From Gaetbulibacter_A aestuarii (GTDB lineage Bacteria > Bacteroidota > Bacteroidia > Flavobacteriales > Flavobacteriaceae), in the NCBI RefSeq assembly GCF_039537665.1, contig NZ_BAABAY010000002.1, positions 124,001 to 188,000 on the forward strand: a stretch of 64,000 nucleotides of DNA, read 5' to 3'. The notes under the pieces were generated by a model, which saw nothing but the letters and a program-made list of their open reading frames with translations, was not told the origin of the DNA and did no database searches. Every line of letters starts with the position of its first letter. Positions within the stretch are counted from its first letter, which is position 1. The position numbers and the translations under genes were made by a program. This document shows positions 8,247 through 16,237 of this stretch, piece by piece.

Positions 8247-9029
8247 TTATAAGCTTTTGGTGCGTCCGCCATCCACGGGAACGTTAATGCCATTTACATA
8301 GCTTGCAGGCCCACTGGCCAAAAAGGTGATGACACTAGCGAGTTCCTCGGGTTTTGCAAAGCGTTGTGCCGGTGTGTAATGTTTCATTTCTTCAGCCATG
8401 TCTTCAATGCTGGTTTCTGCTTTCGCTGCCTTTATTTTTACGATCTCTAGGAGGCGTTCGGTTTCTGTAAATCCCGGTAATACATTGTTCACGGTAATAC
8501 CAAATTCAGCGACTTCACCTGCCAATGTTTTACTCCAGTTTCCAACGGCACCCCGAATAGTATTGCTAACACCTAACCCCGGAATAGGTTCTTTGACTGA
8601 GGTAGAGATGACATTCACGATACGTCCAAAGCCTTCTTCTTTCATAAAGGGGATCGTTGCCTGAGCCAAAACATGGTTGCATTTTAAATGCATTATGAAA
8701 GCCTTTTCAAATTCATCCAGGCTCGCAGTAAGAATCTCACCACTTCTGGGACCTCCGGTATTATTAACCAAAATATGGAATCCGTGTTCCTTTTCTATAA
8801 ATTTAATAACCTGTTCCTGAAGTTCTCTGGGGTTGGAAAAATCGGCCACAATATAACTGTGTTTTCGTTGTGCCGGAAGTTCGGCCAAAACCGCTTTTAG
8901 TTTCTCCCTATTTCGAGCTACCAAGGTGACATTCACTCCTTCATTGGCTAATGCGATAGCTGTTGCTTTTCCAATGCCTTGTGTACTTCCACAAACCAGA
9001 GCGTTCTTATTATTGAGTTTTAAATCCAT
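8247..9029 (-). CDS. Short-chain dehydrogenase/reductase family protein with atypical active site
   Basis: The 260-aa Rossmann protein has the NAD(P) motif CGSTQGIGKA, the NNTGG structural motif and a C-terminal PVDGG. The catalytic serine region VNVISTS is present, but the expected YxxxK, 13 residues after the serine, reads SNTIR: Tyr is replaced by Ser and Lys by Arg. I believe SN-x-x-R variants form a recognised SDR subgroup of unknown chemistry, but cannot check this here. It lies 1 bp after the GNAT gene in the kynurenine operon. SDRs do occur in such clusters, but the missing catalytic pair means oxidoreductase activity should not be assumed. Confidence 0.85.
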   Translation of the reverse strand: MDLKLNNKNALVCGSTQGIGKATAIALANEGVNVTLVARNREKLKAVLAELPAQRKHSYIVADFSNPRELQEQVIKFIEKEHGFHILVNNTGGPRSGEILTASLDEFEKAFIMHLKCNHVLAQATIPFMKEEGFGRIVNVISTSVKEPIPGLGVSNTIRGAVGNWSKTLAGEVAEFGITVNNVLPGFTETERLLEIVKIKAAKAETSIEDMAEEMKHYTPAQRFAKPEELASVITFLASGPASYVNGINVPVDGGRTKSL

Positions 9030-9030
9030 T

Positions 9031-9471
9031 TTATTCGTATATTTTTTTTGCGCGTAAGCTTAATTTTTCCATGAGTTTTTCAGGACTTTTTACCAGATTA
9101 AATCCAAATTTTTCATAAAGTCCATGCGTATCCTTCGTAGCTAACATCCATTTGTCTATATTGATTAATTCGGGGTCATTTAAAATGTTTTTAATGAGTA
9201 GTTTCGACCAGCCTTTTCCACGATGGGCTTCTACCACAAAAACATCTAAAAGATAAGCAAAAAACACCTTATCTGTCATCACCCTGGCGAATGCTACTTG
9301 TTCATTTTTATAAAATAAACCAAAATTTAGCGTGTTCTCCATGGCTTTTTGTTGTTCCTCTTTTGTTCTGACATTTCCCCAATAAGTCGATTTTATAAAA
9401 TTAAAAATAAGATCGAAGTCCATTTCTTTTGGCTCAGATGAAAAATAGAGATGCTTACTTAATTCCATCAT
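9031..9471 (-). CDS. GNAT family N-acetyltransferase
   Basis: The 146-aa protein has the GNAT fold signature: a beta-strand followed by VEAHRGKGWSKLLIKNIL (acetyl-CoA pyrophosphate-binding R-G-K-G/x-x-L), then a C-terminal HGLYEKFGFNLV. An in-frame ATG at 9573 would overlap the aldehyde dehydrogenase gene by 77 bp. The start at 9471 gives a clean 25-bp gap and an A-rich ribosome-binding site, so it is preferred; a second ATG follows immediately. Substrate is unknown. In this operon it might acetylate an amine intermediate of kynurenine breakdown, which is inference only. Confidence 0.85.
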   Translation of the reverse strand: MMELSKHLYFSSEPKEMDFDLIFNFIKSTYWGNVRTKEEQQKAMENTLNFGLFYKNEQVAFARVMTDKVFFAYLLDVFVVEAHRGKGWSKLLIKNILNDPELINIDKWMLATKDTHGLYEKFGFNLVKSPEKLMEKLSLRAKKIYE

Positions 9472-9496
9472 GTTTTTTAGATAATTAATAAGGATT

Positions 9497-10939
9497 TTAA
9501 TATTTGATACACACATTTTTGGCTTCAGTAAAAAATCGTAGGGCTTCAAAACCGCCTTCACGTCCAACACCACTCGATTTCATGCCCCCAAAAGGTGTAC
9601 GAAGATCCCGTAACATCCAGGTATTCACCCAAACAATGCCGGCTTCCAATTTTTTACTTAGGCGCATCGTACGTTTCAGATCATTCGTCCAAAGTGTTGC
9701 CGACAAGCCGTATTTCACTTTATTGGCCATTTCTAAAACCTGATCTTCCGAATCAAAAGGCATAATCGTTACTACCGGACCGAAAACTTCTTCCTGATTA
9801 ATTTTACAGGTATCTGTTGCTACTTCGATAACCGTTGGTTCTAGATAATACCCATTTTCAAACCCTTCTACAGAAACCGGGTTTCCTCCACAAAGAATTT
9901 TACCACCTTCCTGAGGCGCTTGTTTTATATAGTCTAATACTTTTTCTAAATGAGGTTTTGATACCAAGGCACCAATATCTGTCTCGGCTTCTGTTGGATG
10001 ACCAACTTTTAATTCTTTTACTTTTTCAATGAAATCAGTTTTAAATTTGTCATACATCGACGCTTCTACAAATATGCGACTTCCACACAAACAAATTTGT
10101 CCCTGATTAGAAAAGGAGGATCGTACTGTAGTTTCCAGCATGGTGTCATAATCGCAATCAGCGAAAATGATATTTGGATTTTTACCGCCCAGTTCCAACG
10201 ATAATTTTTTAAACATGGGAGCAGCTGTTCTGGCTATATGTTCACCGGTAGCTGTACCACCTGTGAATGAGATTGCCTTAACCCCAGGATGTTCTATAAT
10301 GGCCTGTCCGGTTGTTTTTCCTGAGCCATGCACGATATTCAAGACGCCTTCAGGCAAACCGGCTTCTATACATAATTCACTCAGTAAAAAAGCAGTTAAC
10401 GGTGTAATTTCACTTGGTTTGGCGATCACGCAATTACCGGCAGCTAAGGCCGGTGCAATTTTCCAGGTAAATAAATAGAGCGGTAAATTCCATGGTGAAA
10501 TGCAGCCTACAACACCAATGGGTTGCCTTAATGTGAAATTAATGGCATCCAGACCAACACTGTCATGACTTTCGCTGGAGAATTGTGTAATGGCATGTGC
10601 GAAGAATCTAAAATTGCTTGCCGCTCTGGGAATGTCGACCCTTTTTGCTAATTGAATTGGTTTGCCGTTATCTTTACTTTCTGCAGCAGCAAAACGTTCT
10701 AAATTCGCTTCAATAAGATCAGCAATCTTGAGGAGAAGTCTGCTTCGATGCTCTAGAGTCGTTTCAGACCAGCTTGGAAATGCAGTTTTGGCAGATTCAT
10801 AGGCTTTATCAACATCAGCCTTTGATGAATCTGGTATCCTTCCATAGATAGCACCATTGGCCGGACAATAATTATCCAACCACATGCCTGACTCAGGATC
10901 TTTCAGGGAACCGTTAATGTAATTTTGAATCGTTTCCAT
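9497..10939 (-). CDS. nbaE: 2-aminomuconate-6-semialdehyde dehydrogenase (aldehyde dehydrogenase family)
   Basis: The 480-aa enzyme has the complete aldehyde dehydrogenase active site: Asn151 in SPWNLPLY, Glu249 in LSLELGGKNP and nucleophile Cys283 in NQGQICLCGSR. The NAD site FTGGTATG is present too. Aldehyde dehydrogenases of this type (AmnC/NbaE/hydroxymuconic semialdehyde dehydrogenase) oxidise the product of ACMSD to 2-aminomuconate. Operon context with kynU, kmo, 3-HAO and ACMSD makes this role likely. It lies 11 bp downstream of the RidA-like gene. A generic betaine-aldehyde-type activity cannot be excluded from sequence alone. Confidence 0.92.
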   Translation of the reverse strand: METIQNYINGSLKDPESGMWLDNYCPANGAIYGRIPDSSKADVDKAYESAKTAFPSWSETTLEHRSRLLLKIADLIEANLERFAAAESKDNGKPIQLAKRVDIPRAASNFRFFAHAITQFSSESHDSVGLDAINFTLRQPIGVVGCISPWNLPLYLFTWKIAPALAAGNCVIAKPSEITPLTAFLLSELCIEAGLPEGVLNIVHGSGKTTGQAIIEHPGVKAISFTGGTATGEHIARTAAPMFKKLSLELGGKNPNIIFADCDYDTMLETTVRSSFSNQGQICLCGSRIFVEASMYDKFKTDFIEKVKELKVGHPTEAETDIGALVSKPHLEKVLDYIKQAPQEGGKILCGGNPVSVEGFENGYYLEPTVIEVATDTCKINQEEVFGPVVTIMPFDSEDQVLEMANKVKYGLSATLWTNDLKRTMRLSKKLEAGIVWVNTWMLRDLRTPFGGMKSSGVGREGGFEALRFFTEAKNVCIKY

Positions 10940-10950
10940 GAAGCGTCTTT

Positions 10951-11364
10951 TTATCTTTGATCGTTAAGTTTTTTATAAGCAACTACTTTAATTTCGACCA
11001 CCAGATCCGGATGCGGTAATTGATGCACAGCAACAGTTGTTCGGGTTGGTCCGGTTTCTTTGTCAAAAAACTTAGCGTAGGCTTTATTATAACCTGCAAA
11101 ATCATTCATGTTAACCAAGAATGAAGTAACATCAACAACATCTTTAAGGGTAGCACCTTCCTTTGTTAATTGTTTTTCTATATTTTTTAAAACCTCTGAG
11201 GTTTGTACTTCAATATTGAGACGTTTTGTACCCATGTCATCTATAATATCAACTCCGGCAATCGTGTTGTCGGCGCGTCTGGAACTGGTGCCTGAAACAA
11301 AAATAAAGTCTCCTACGCGTTTGGTATGTGGGTAGGCGCCTCTTGGGGTAACCTGATCTTTCAT
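10951..11364 (-). CDS. nbaF: RidA family protein, probable 2-aminomuconate deaminase
   Basis: The 137-aa protein has the YjgF/RidA/UK114 fold: GDFIFVSGTSS near the start, a mid-protein TSFLVNMNDF, and the C-terminal signature GPTRTTVAVHQLPHPDLVVEIKVVA. The Arg of TRTT and the Glu of VEIKVVA match the carboxylate-binding and catalytic positions of the family. Members found in aminophenol and nitrobenzoate meta-cleavage clusters (AmnD, NbaF) hydrolyse 2-aminomuconate to 4-oxalocrotonate and ammonia. Its place between kmo and the dehydrogenase gene supports this over the general imine-deaminase RidA role. The later oxalocrotonate enzymes are not in the window. Confidence 0.85.
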   Translation of the reverse strand: MKDQVTPRGAYPHTKRVGDFIFVSGTSSRRADNTIAGVDIIDDMGTKRLNIEVQTSEVLKNIEKQLTKEGATLKDVVDVTSFLVNMNDFAGYNKAYAKFFDKETGPTRTTVAVHQLPHPDLVVEIKVVAYKKLNDQR

Positions 11365-11370
11365 AATAGT

Positions 11371-12774
11371 TTATTTTAATCGCGCTATCCGGTCATCTTC
11401 GAGGATAGCATGGGTTTCTTTCTTAACTTTTTCTAATACTAATTTTAGGTCGGTATGATTATCAATTTCTTTGTCTGCTAACAAATTCAGAATGGCTTTA
11501 TCCTGAGCACGACCTCGCAGCATGGCTTCCCGATAACCGATATGTTCATTAAAGGTAACCAAAGAATATTTAGAAGCATAATCCTTTGGAAATGCTTTTT
11601 CTAAAGCTATTTCCAAATGGCGTTTTTCCTGAAATATGGGGTTGGCTACATGATCTTTCATCTCATGAAAATTATCTATCGCCAGGTCGGCGATGGCATC
11701 GGTATCTTTTTTACGATTTTTTTCATAGACCTCGAACGTTTTTTTCCAATCCCCGTTAAAATTGTTCAAAACCATATCAAACTCGACCACATCTTCAAAT
11801 GAGGCATTCATTCCTTGCCCATAAAAAGGCACAATAGCGTGGGCAGCATCGCCCATTAATAGGGTGTTTCCCTGATAATGCCAGGGTGAACATTTGATAG
11901 TGCCTAAAGGTGCGGTTGGATTGTTGAAGAAGTCGTCCAGGAGATTCGGCATCATGGCCAGAGCATCCGGAAATTCTTCACGGAAGAACTCCAGAACCTG
12001 TTCTTCAGTTTCCAGATTATTGAAACAATATTTACCTTCATCATAACTTAAAAAAAGTGTTACGGTAAAACTTCCGTCAAGATTGGGTAAGGCGATCATC
12101 ATAAAATCGCCTCTCGGCCATATATGAAGGGCATTTTTATACGTTCTATAGTCCCCGTTTTGCTGAGGTAGAATGCTAAGTTCTTTATACCCGTGACTTA
12201 AATAATTCTGAGAAAAACTGAACAGAAATTTATGCCCTAAATAATAACTTTTTCGAAGGGCAGAACCCGCACCGTCAGTAGCAATAATAGTGTCGGCATC
12301 TTCAACGAATTGTTTATTATTTTCTTCATCTAAGAAAAGAGCGGTCGTTTGTTCAAAATCTACAGTTAGACATTCTTTGTTGAAATACAAATTAACATTC
12401 TCATGCTTTTCTGCCTCATCTAAAAGCAAGGCGTTTAAACCACTTCGGGAGATGGAATTAATAAATTCGTGGTCTCTTCCGCTGTAATTCGATTGAAACG
12501 TTTTACCGTGTTTATCATGGATCATTCTGCCATGCATGGGAATGCATAGGGCTTTGACTTTATCTTCCAGGCCAACCAGTTTCATGGCTTTATTTCCGCG
12601 ATCTGAAAATGCTAGATTTATAGAGCGTCCTGCACTTAGCTTTGTTTTTCGTAAATCGGGGCGTTTTTCATAAACTGAAACGTTATAACCCCGTTGCCCT
12701 AAACGTAAAGCGAGCAAACTACCACAAAGCCCGGCACCAATAATGAGGACATTTTGTTGTTTATTTTTAGCCAT
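11371..12774 (-). CDS. kmo: Kynurenine 3-monooxygenase
   Basis: The 467-aa FAD-dependent hydroxylase has the dinucleotide motif VLIIGAGLCGSLLALRLGQ at the N-terminus, RSINLAFSDRG (typical of KMO), the substrate-region segment GHGYKEL-like (LSHGYKELSI) and the second FAD motif GDAAHAIVPFYGQGMNASFED. It converts L-kynurenine to 3-hydroxykynurenine with NADPH and O2. Its start overlaps the end of kynU by 8 bp, so the two are probably translationally coupled. Length agrees with the family. No C-terminal membrane anchor like that of the mitochondrial enzyme is obvious. Confidence 0.95.
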   Translation of the reverse strand: MAKNKQQNVLIIGAGLCGSLLALRLGQRGYNVSVYEKRPDLRKTKLSAGRSINLAFSDRGNKAMKLVGLEDKVKALCIPMHGRMIHDKHGKTFQSNYSGRDHEFINSISRSGLNALLLDEAEKHENVNLYFNKECLTVDFEQTTALFLDEENNKQFVEDADTIIATDGAGSALRKSYYLGHKFLFSFSQNYLSHGYKELSILPQQNGDYRTYKNALHIWPRGDFMMIALPNLDGSFTVTLFLSYDEGKYCFNNLETEEQVLEFFREEFPDALAMMPNLLDDFFNNPTAPLGTIKCSPWHYQGNTLLMGDAAHAIVPFYGQGMNASFEDVVEFDMVLNNFNGDWKKTFEVYEKNRKKDTDAIADLAIDNFHEMKDHVANPIFQEKRHLEIALEKAFPKDYASKYSLVTFNEHIGYREAMLRGRAQDKAILNLLADKEIDNHTDLKLVLEKVKKETHAILEDDRIARLK

Positions 12775-14038
12775 TTAGAATCTTTTTTAAGCGTTCAACT
12801 AATTCATAAACATCTTCAAATGTATTGTATAAAGGGGTAGGAGCGCACCGGATCACGTCAGGTTCGCGCCAATCACTGATCACGCCGGATTTTGTTAATT
12901 TGTCGTGAAGTGTTTTGTCTGCATTCTTAACTTGAATGGATAATTGACAACCGCGTTCTTCGGGATTTTCCGGTGTAATAATGCGGATCACATCTTCACC
13001 AAGATCCTTTAATAAAAATTCAAAATATCCGGTTAGTTTTTTTGATTTTTGAACGAGGATTTCAAACCCAACATCCTTAAAAACATCTAATGACGCACGA
13101 ATGGCTGCCATAGATAGAATAGGAGGGTTGCTCAGTTGCCAACCTTCGGCTCCGGGTAACATATCAAAGGCACCACGCATATTAAAACGGGTTTTTTTAT
13201 TATGGCTCCACCAACCTGTAAATCGATTCAGTTCAGGGCTATTTCCATGGCGTTCGTGAACAAAGCAACCGGCTAAACTTCCCGGACCGGAATTTAAATA
13301 TTTGTAGGTACACCAAACGGCAAAGTCGGCTCCGGATTGATGTAAGTTCAAAGGAACATTTCCGGCGCCATGCGCACAATCAAAACCAACCATACATCCA
13401 TATTTATGTCCAAGGTCAGTAATGCGTTTTAGGTTGAAGAATTGTCCGGTGTAATAGTTCACACCCCCTATTAGAACAAGAGCAATGTGTTCCCCCTGAT
13501 CTTCTAAAATAGCCTCAAGGTCTTCATAGCGCAGCAATTCTTCACCTTCACGAGGTTGCCATAAAATAAGCCCTTCCTGATCATCAAAACCATGATGGCG
13601 TAACTGCGACTCCACCGCATATTTATCCGAAGGAAAAGCATCACTTTCAATCAAGATCTTATAGCGTTCTTTCGTTGGTTGGTAGAAGGATACCATCATA
13701 AAATGAAGGTTGGCCGTAAGCGTATTCATTACAACAACTTCAGAAGGCTTGGCGCCAACAATATCCGCCATAGTATCTGTCAGGAATTCATGATAATGTA
13801 ACCACGGATGCTTTCCTTCTACATGGCCTTCAACACCGAGTTTTGCCCAGGATTCCAGTTCTTCATTAACATAGGTTGCAGTGATCTTAGGTTGTAATCC
13901 CAGGGAGTTTCCTGTCATATAAACAGCATCTTCACCATCTTCATCCTTCGGAATATGAAATTGGTTCCTGTAGGTTTTTAAAGGATCATTTTGATCTTGC
14001 TGACGGGCATAATCTCGTCCCAATTTATAATCAGTCAA
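12767..14038 (-). CDS. kynU: Kynureninase
   Basis: The 423-aa fold-type I PLP enzyme has the kynureninase landmarks: YMTGNSLGLQP at the N-terminus, PLP-binding Asp220 in GFDCAHGAGN, Schiff-base Lys246 in CTYKYLNSGPG, and GWWSHNK. It cleaves 3-hydroxykynurenine to 3-hydroxyanthranilate and alanine (and kynurenine to anthranilate). It is the first gene of the ten-gene minus-strand operon. A -10 box lies 24 bp upstream. Tryptophan 2,3-dioxygenase and kynurenine formamidase are absent from the window, so the upper pathway must be encoded elsewhere or kynurenine is taken up. Confidence 0.97.
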   Translation of the reverse strand: MTDYKLGRDYARQQDQNDPLKTYRNQFHIPKDEDGEDAVYMTGNSLGLQPKITATYVNEELESWAKLGVEGHVEGKHPWLHYHEFLTDTMADIVGAKPSEVVVMNTLTANLHFMMVSFYQPTKERYKILIESDAFPSDKYAVESQLRHHGFDDQEGLILWQPREGEELLRYEDLEAILEDQGEHIALVLIGGVNYYTGQFFNLKRITDLGHKYGCMVGFDCAHGAGNVPLNLHQSGADFAVWCTYKYLNSGPGSLAGCFVHERHGNSPELNRFTGWWSHNKKTRFNMRGAFDMLPGAEGWQLSNPPILSMAAIRASLDVFKDVGFEILVQKSKKLTGYFEFLLKDLGEDVIRIITPENPEERGCQLSIQVKNADKTLHDKLTKSGVISDWREPDVIRCAPTPLYNTFEDVYELVERLKKILNG

Positions 14039-14061
14039 ATTGAATTATTTTTCAGTTTAAA

Positions 14062-14069
14062 CAAAAATA
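14062..14069 (-). promoter_or_regulatory. -10 box of the kynurenine operon promoter (TATTTTTG)
   Basis: On the minus strand this is an exact TAnnTTTG match, 24 bp upstream of kynU. The predicted transcript would have a leader of only about 15-20 nt, so there is no space for a riboswitch or attenuator here. The divergent gene starts at 14139, and the 100-bp region is shared. Confidence 0.5.
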
Positions 14070-14138
14070 AGGATAATAAGTAAAGAATGACCTATCAGAA
14101 ATTGTGTTTCCTTTTTGTATATTTAGTAAAAATTAATC

Positions 14139-14558
14139 ATGGGAAAAACCAGAGAATATACCAATGGTGAGGTAACCATAGTTTGGGAAGCCAAAAAATG
14201 TATTCACTCAGGCATTTGTGTTAAAGGCTTGCCTAACGTATTCAGGCCTACCGTGCGACCATGGATCGCTATTGAAAATGCAGGAACAGATGCGCTTATA
14301 AATCAGGTGAAGGCTTGCCCGTCTGGTGCTTTGAGTTTTTATATGAATGATAAAGCTGATAAGCGCGCTGAACGTCTTAACACTAAAATTGAAGTTTTGG
14401 AAAACGGACCTTTGTTGGTTTACGGTACAGTTACTGTAACAGATAGAGAAGGCGACAAGGAACTAAAAAATAAAACCACAGCTTTTTGCAGATGTGGTGG
14501 ATCGGGTAATAAGCCGTTTTGTGATGGTACCCATGTTAAAAACAAATTCGAGGGTTAA
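14139..14558 (+). CDS. Iron-sulfur protein: Fer4_19 mono-cluster domain fused to a CDGSH domain
   Basis: The 139-aa protein has two iron-sulfur modules. Residues about 8-70 match the divergent 4Fe-4S mono-cluster domain (Cys21, Cys27, Cys60, with GLPNVFRP and ACPSGAL around them). Residues about 110-135 carry the CDGSH 2Fe-2S motif: Cys117, Cys119, Cys128 and His132 in CRCGGSGNKPFCDGTH. CDGSH proteins transfer electrons or clusters; this fusion is widespread in bacteria and its role is not established. It is divergent from the kynurenine operon, whose 3-HAO is an iron enzyme, but a functional link is only a guess. Confidence 0.88.
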   Translation: MGKTREYTNGEVTIVWEAKKCIHSGICVKGLPNVFRPTVRPWIAIENAGTDALINQVKACPSGALSFYMNDKADKRAERLNTKIEVLENGPLLVYGTVTVTDREGDKELKNKTTAFCRCGGSGNKPFCDGTHVKNKFEG

Positions 14559-14560
14559 AA

Positions 14561-14590
14561 AAAAGCCCTTTAATGATTTAAAGAGCTTTT
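14561..14590 (+). terminator. Rho-independent terminator after the CDGSH gene
   Basis: Arms AAAAGCCCTTTAA and TTAAAGAGCTTTT pair with one internal mismatch around a TGAT loop, ending in a T-run. It starts right after the stop codon. Confidence 0.7.
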
Positions 14591-14661
14591 CAAATATATA
14601 TAGACGCGATTGCGGATAAAACGTTTATTAGAAATACGTTTTGTTTGGCGTTTTAGATTTC

Positions 14662-15312
14662 TTAGTCTAAAATAACTTTGACGTCAGAGAATTTTAAATT
14701 CCAATCGCCTTCCGCTTTCTTATGTTCAAGAGCTATTTTAATCCCGTTGAATTCCTGATAATTTTCAAAAGTATTTAACAAGCTTGGCTCTGGTTGATTG
14801 CCTTTTCTGTATGCCCATTCCCGAATCATATAATCATCGTCGTAATAAATGTCATAAGCATCTCCGGGGGTATAACCACCACCATCATTCGGATAGGTAA
14901 TTGTAATTTCGTTGATTTCTTTTTTACTGATAGGTGCTGTGGTCTTTTTTGGATCGGAAATAGTGGCACTTTTATCCCAAACCAGTTGAAAAGGTACAAG
15001 CAACCAGAATTTATCATTTATAAAAGCGCGATCAATTGGCATTGTGGTCGAATCCACGACAGCCCGGTTATAAGAAACGGTTACGGTATCCTGTGTATAC
15101 GTAATGTCATTGGTTTTTGGATACCATTGCCAATGGCGGGCACCGGCAAAGGTAAAATCGATTTCTTTAACATGACTCCAGGTATCAAGGCCATTGGCCT
15201 TTGCTATTTTTTCAGCAACGGTTGGCATGGATTCAGGTTCTTTTTGTGTTTCTTTTTGTTTACATCCACTTAAAATGAAAGTGAATAAGGCCATGTACAG
15301 AAGGTTTTTCAT
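14662..15312 (-). CDS. Putative lipoprotein of unknown function
   Basis: The 216-aa protein begins with MKNLLYMALFTFILSGC, a lipoprotein signal with lipobox LSGC (Cys17). An ATG 15 codons upstream (15357) would place 15 hydrophilic residues before the signal, so the start at 15312 is preferred. The mature part is rich in beta-strand patterns and aromatic residues (HWQWYP, EWAYRKGNQPEPSLLNTF), reminiscent of LolA-like lipoprotein-binding folds, but I do not recognise the family with confidence. It is probably anchored to the outer or inner membrane. It is a single gene, with no clear partner. Confidence 0.75.
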   Translation of the reverse strand: MKNLLYMALFTFILSGCKQKETQKEPESMPTVAEKIAKANGLDTWSHVKEIDFTFAGARHWQWYPKTNDITYTQDTVTVSYNRAVVDSTTMPIDRAFINDKFWLLVPFQLVWDKSATISDPKKTTAPISKKEINEITITYPNDGGGYTPGDAYDIYYDDDYMIREWAYRKGNQPEPSLLNTFENYQEFNGIKIALEHKKAEGDWNLKFSDVKVILD

Positions 15313-15445
15313 AACTTTATTTTCTGTAAATATACAAACTTGATCATGTATTCTCATAATAAATGTGTTGAAACCAATGGATTAAAGTGGGTCGAATTAA
15401 AGAATCAAAAATGAATTTTCATTTCAAAAACTATGAAGACCTTTT

Positions 15446-16108
15446 TTATTTAAACTTGTCCTTGAGTAACTGCGGAAATTTCGCCTTAAAACGGTTCAAT
15501 CGTGGTATGGATACATTTCGGACATAAGGATTGTTCGGGTGGTTTACAACGTAATTTTGATGATAATCTTCAGCACGCCAGAATTTTTGGAAAGGATATA
15601 CTTCAGCTGCTACTTTTTCTCCTAATTTTTTTTCTAACGCAGCTTTCTTTTTAAGAATGATTTCCTTTTGTTTTTCATTTTGATAAAAAATGATGGAGCG
15701 GTATTGCGATCCAATATCATTACCCTGGCCGTTAACCTGCGTCGGGTTTTGTGAACCGAAATAGACATCTACTAACGTTGCAAAACTAATAACATTCGGA
15801 TCGTAAATCACCTCAACAGATTCGGCATGACCGGTTCTTCCCGTGTTGCTATCAGCATAGGTTGGATTTTTAGTATGACCGCCGGAATAACCACTAATTA
15901 CTTCATCTACACCTTTAAGACTTTCATAAATTTCTTCAACACACCAAAAGCAACCACTAGCAAAATAGGCTTTCGCTTTTCCATTTTCCATAGGAACTTG
16001 CACCGGTTTGGCATTAATGACGGCTTGCTGTGCACTATTGGAGGATTGTGCAGAATTTTGGCAGCTAAAAAGTAAGGTTACAGCTAAAACACTAAGAATA
16101 TGTTTCAT
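15446..16108 (-). CDS. msrA: Peptide-methionine (S)-S-oxide reductase MsrA, lipoprotein form
   Basis: The 220-aa protein has the MsrA catalytic motif GCFWC (nucleophile Cys53), the GYSGGHTKNPTY segment, and the GSQYRS and AEDYHQNY signatures. The N-terminus has a lipoprotein signal with lipobox LLFSC (Cys16), so this copy repairs oxidised methionine in exported proteins. The C-terminal recycling cysteines of the E. coli enzyme are not present, so it probably uses thioredoxin directly or another cysteine arrangement. It seems to be a single gene with a near-consensus -10 box upstream (minus strand, about 16139-16146). Confidence 0.95.
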   Translation of the reverse strand: MKHILSVLAVTLLFSCQNSAQSSNSAQQAVINAKPVQVPMENGKAKAYFASGCFWCVEEIYESLKGVDEVISGYSGGHTKNPTYADSNTGRTGHAESVEVIYDPNVISFATLVDVYFGSQNPTQVNGQGNDIGSQYRSIIFYQNEKQKEIILKKKAALEKKLGEKVAAEVYPFQKFWRAEDYHQNYVVNHPNNPYVRNVSIPRLNRFKAKFPQLLKDKFK

Positions 16109-16182
16109 AATAAAAAGTTTTCTTTTTCAATAGACGTATAAAAATACAAAACCTTAAAGGAAGAGCTTGTGAAATTTTTATT

Positions 16183-16212
16183 AAAAAAAAGCCTTTCACT
16201 AAGGAAAGGCTT
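16183..16212 (-). terminator. Rho-independent terminator after the nif3/coiled-coil operon
   Basis: A perfect 9-bp stem, AAGCCTTTC (16189-16197) with GAAAGGCTT (16204-16212), has a 6-nt loop. An A-run at 16183-16190 gives a U-tract on the minus strand. It lies 25 bp downstream of the coiled-coil gene. Confidence 0.85.
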
Positions 16213-16237
16213 CTATTAATTTGTAGAAAAAGGAAAA

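Noticed and set aside
9472..9573. Longer GNAT with start at 9573
   Set aside because: It would overlap the aldehyde dehydrogenase gene by 77 bp, and the extra residues are not part of the GNAT fold.
14618..14642. Inverted repeat AAAACGT/ACGTTTT between the CDGSH gene and the lipoprotein gene
   Set aside because: Only 7 A/T-rich pairs, an 11-nt loop and no proper T-run in either direction; a better terminator lies just upstream.
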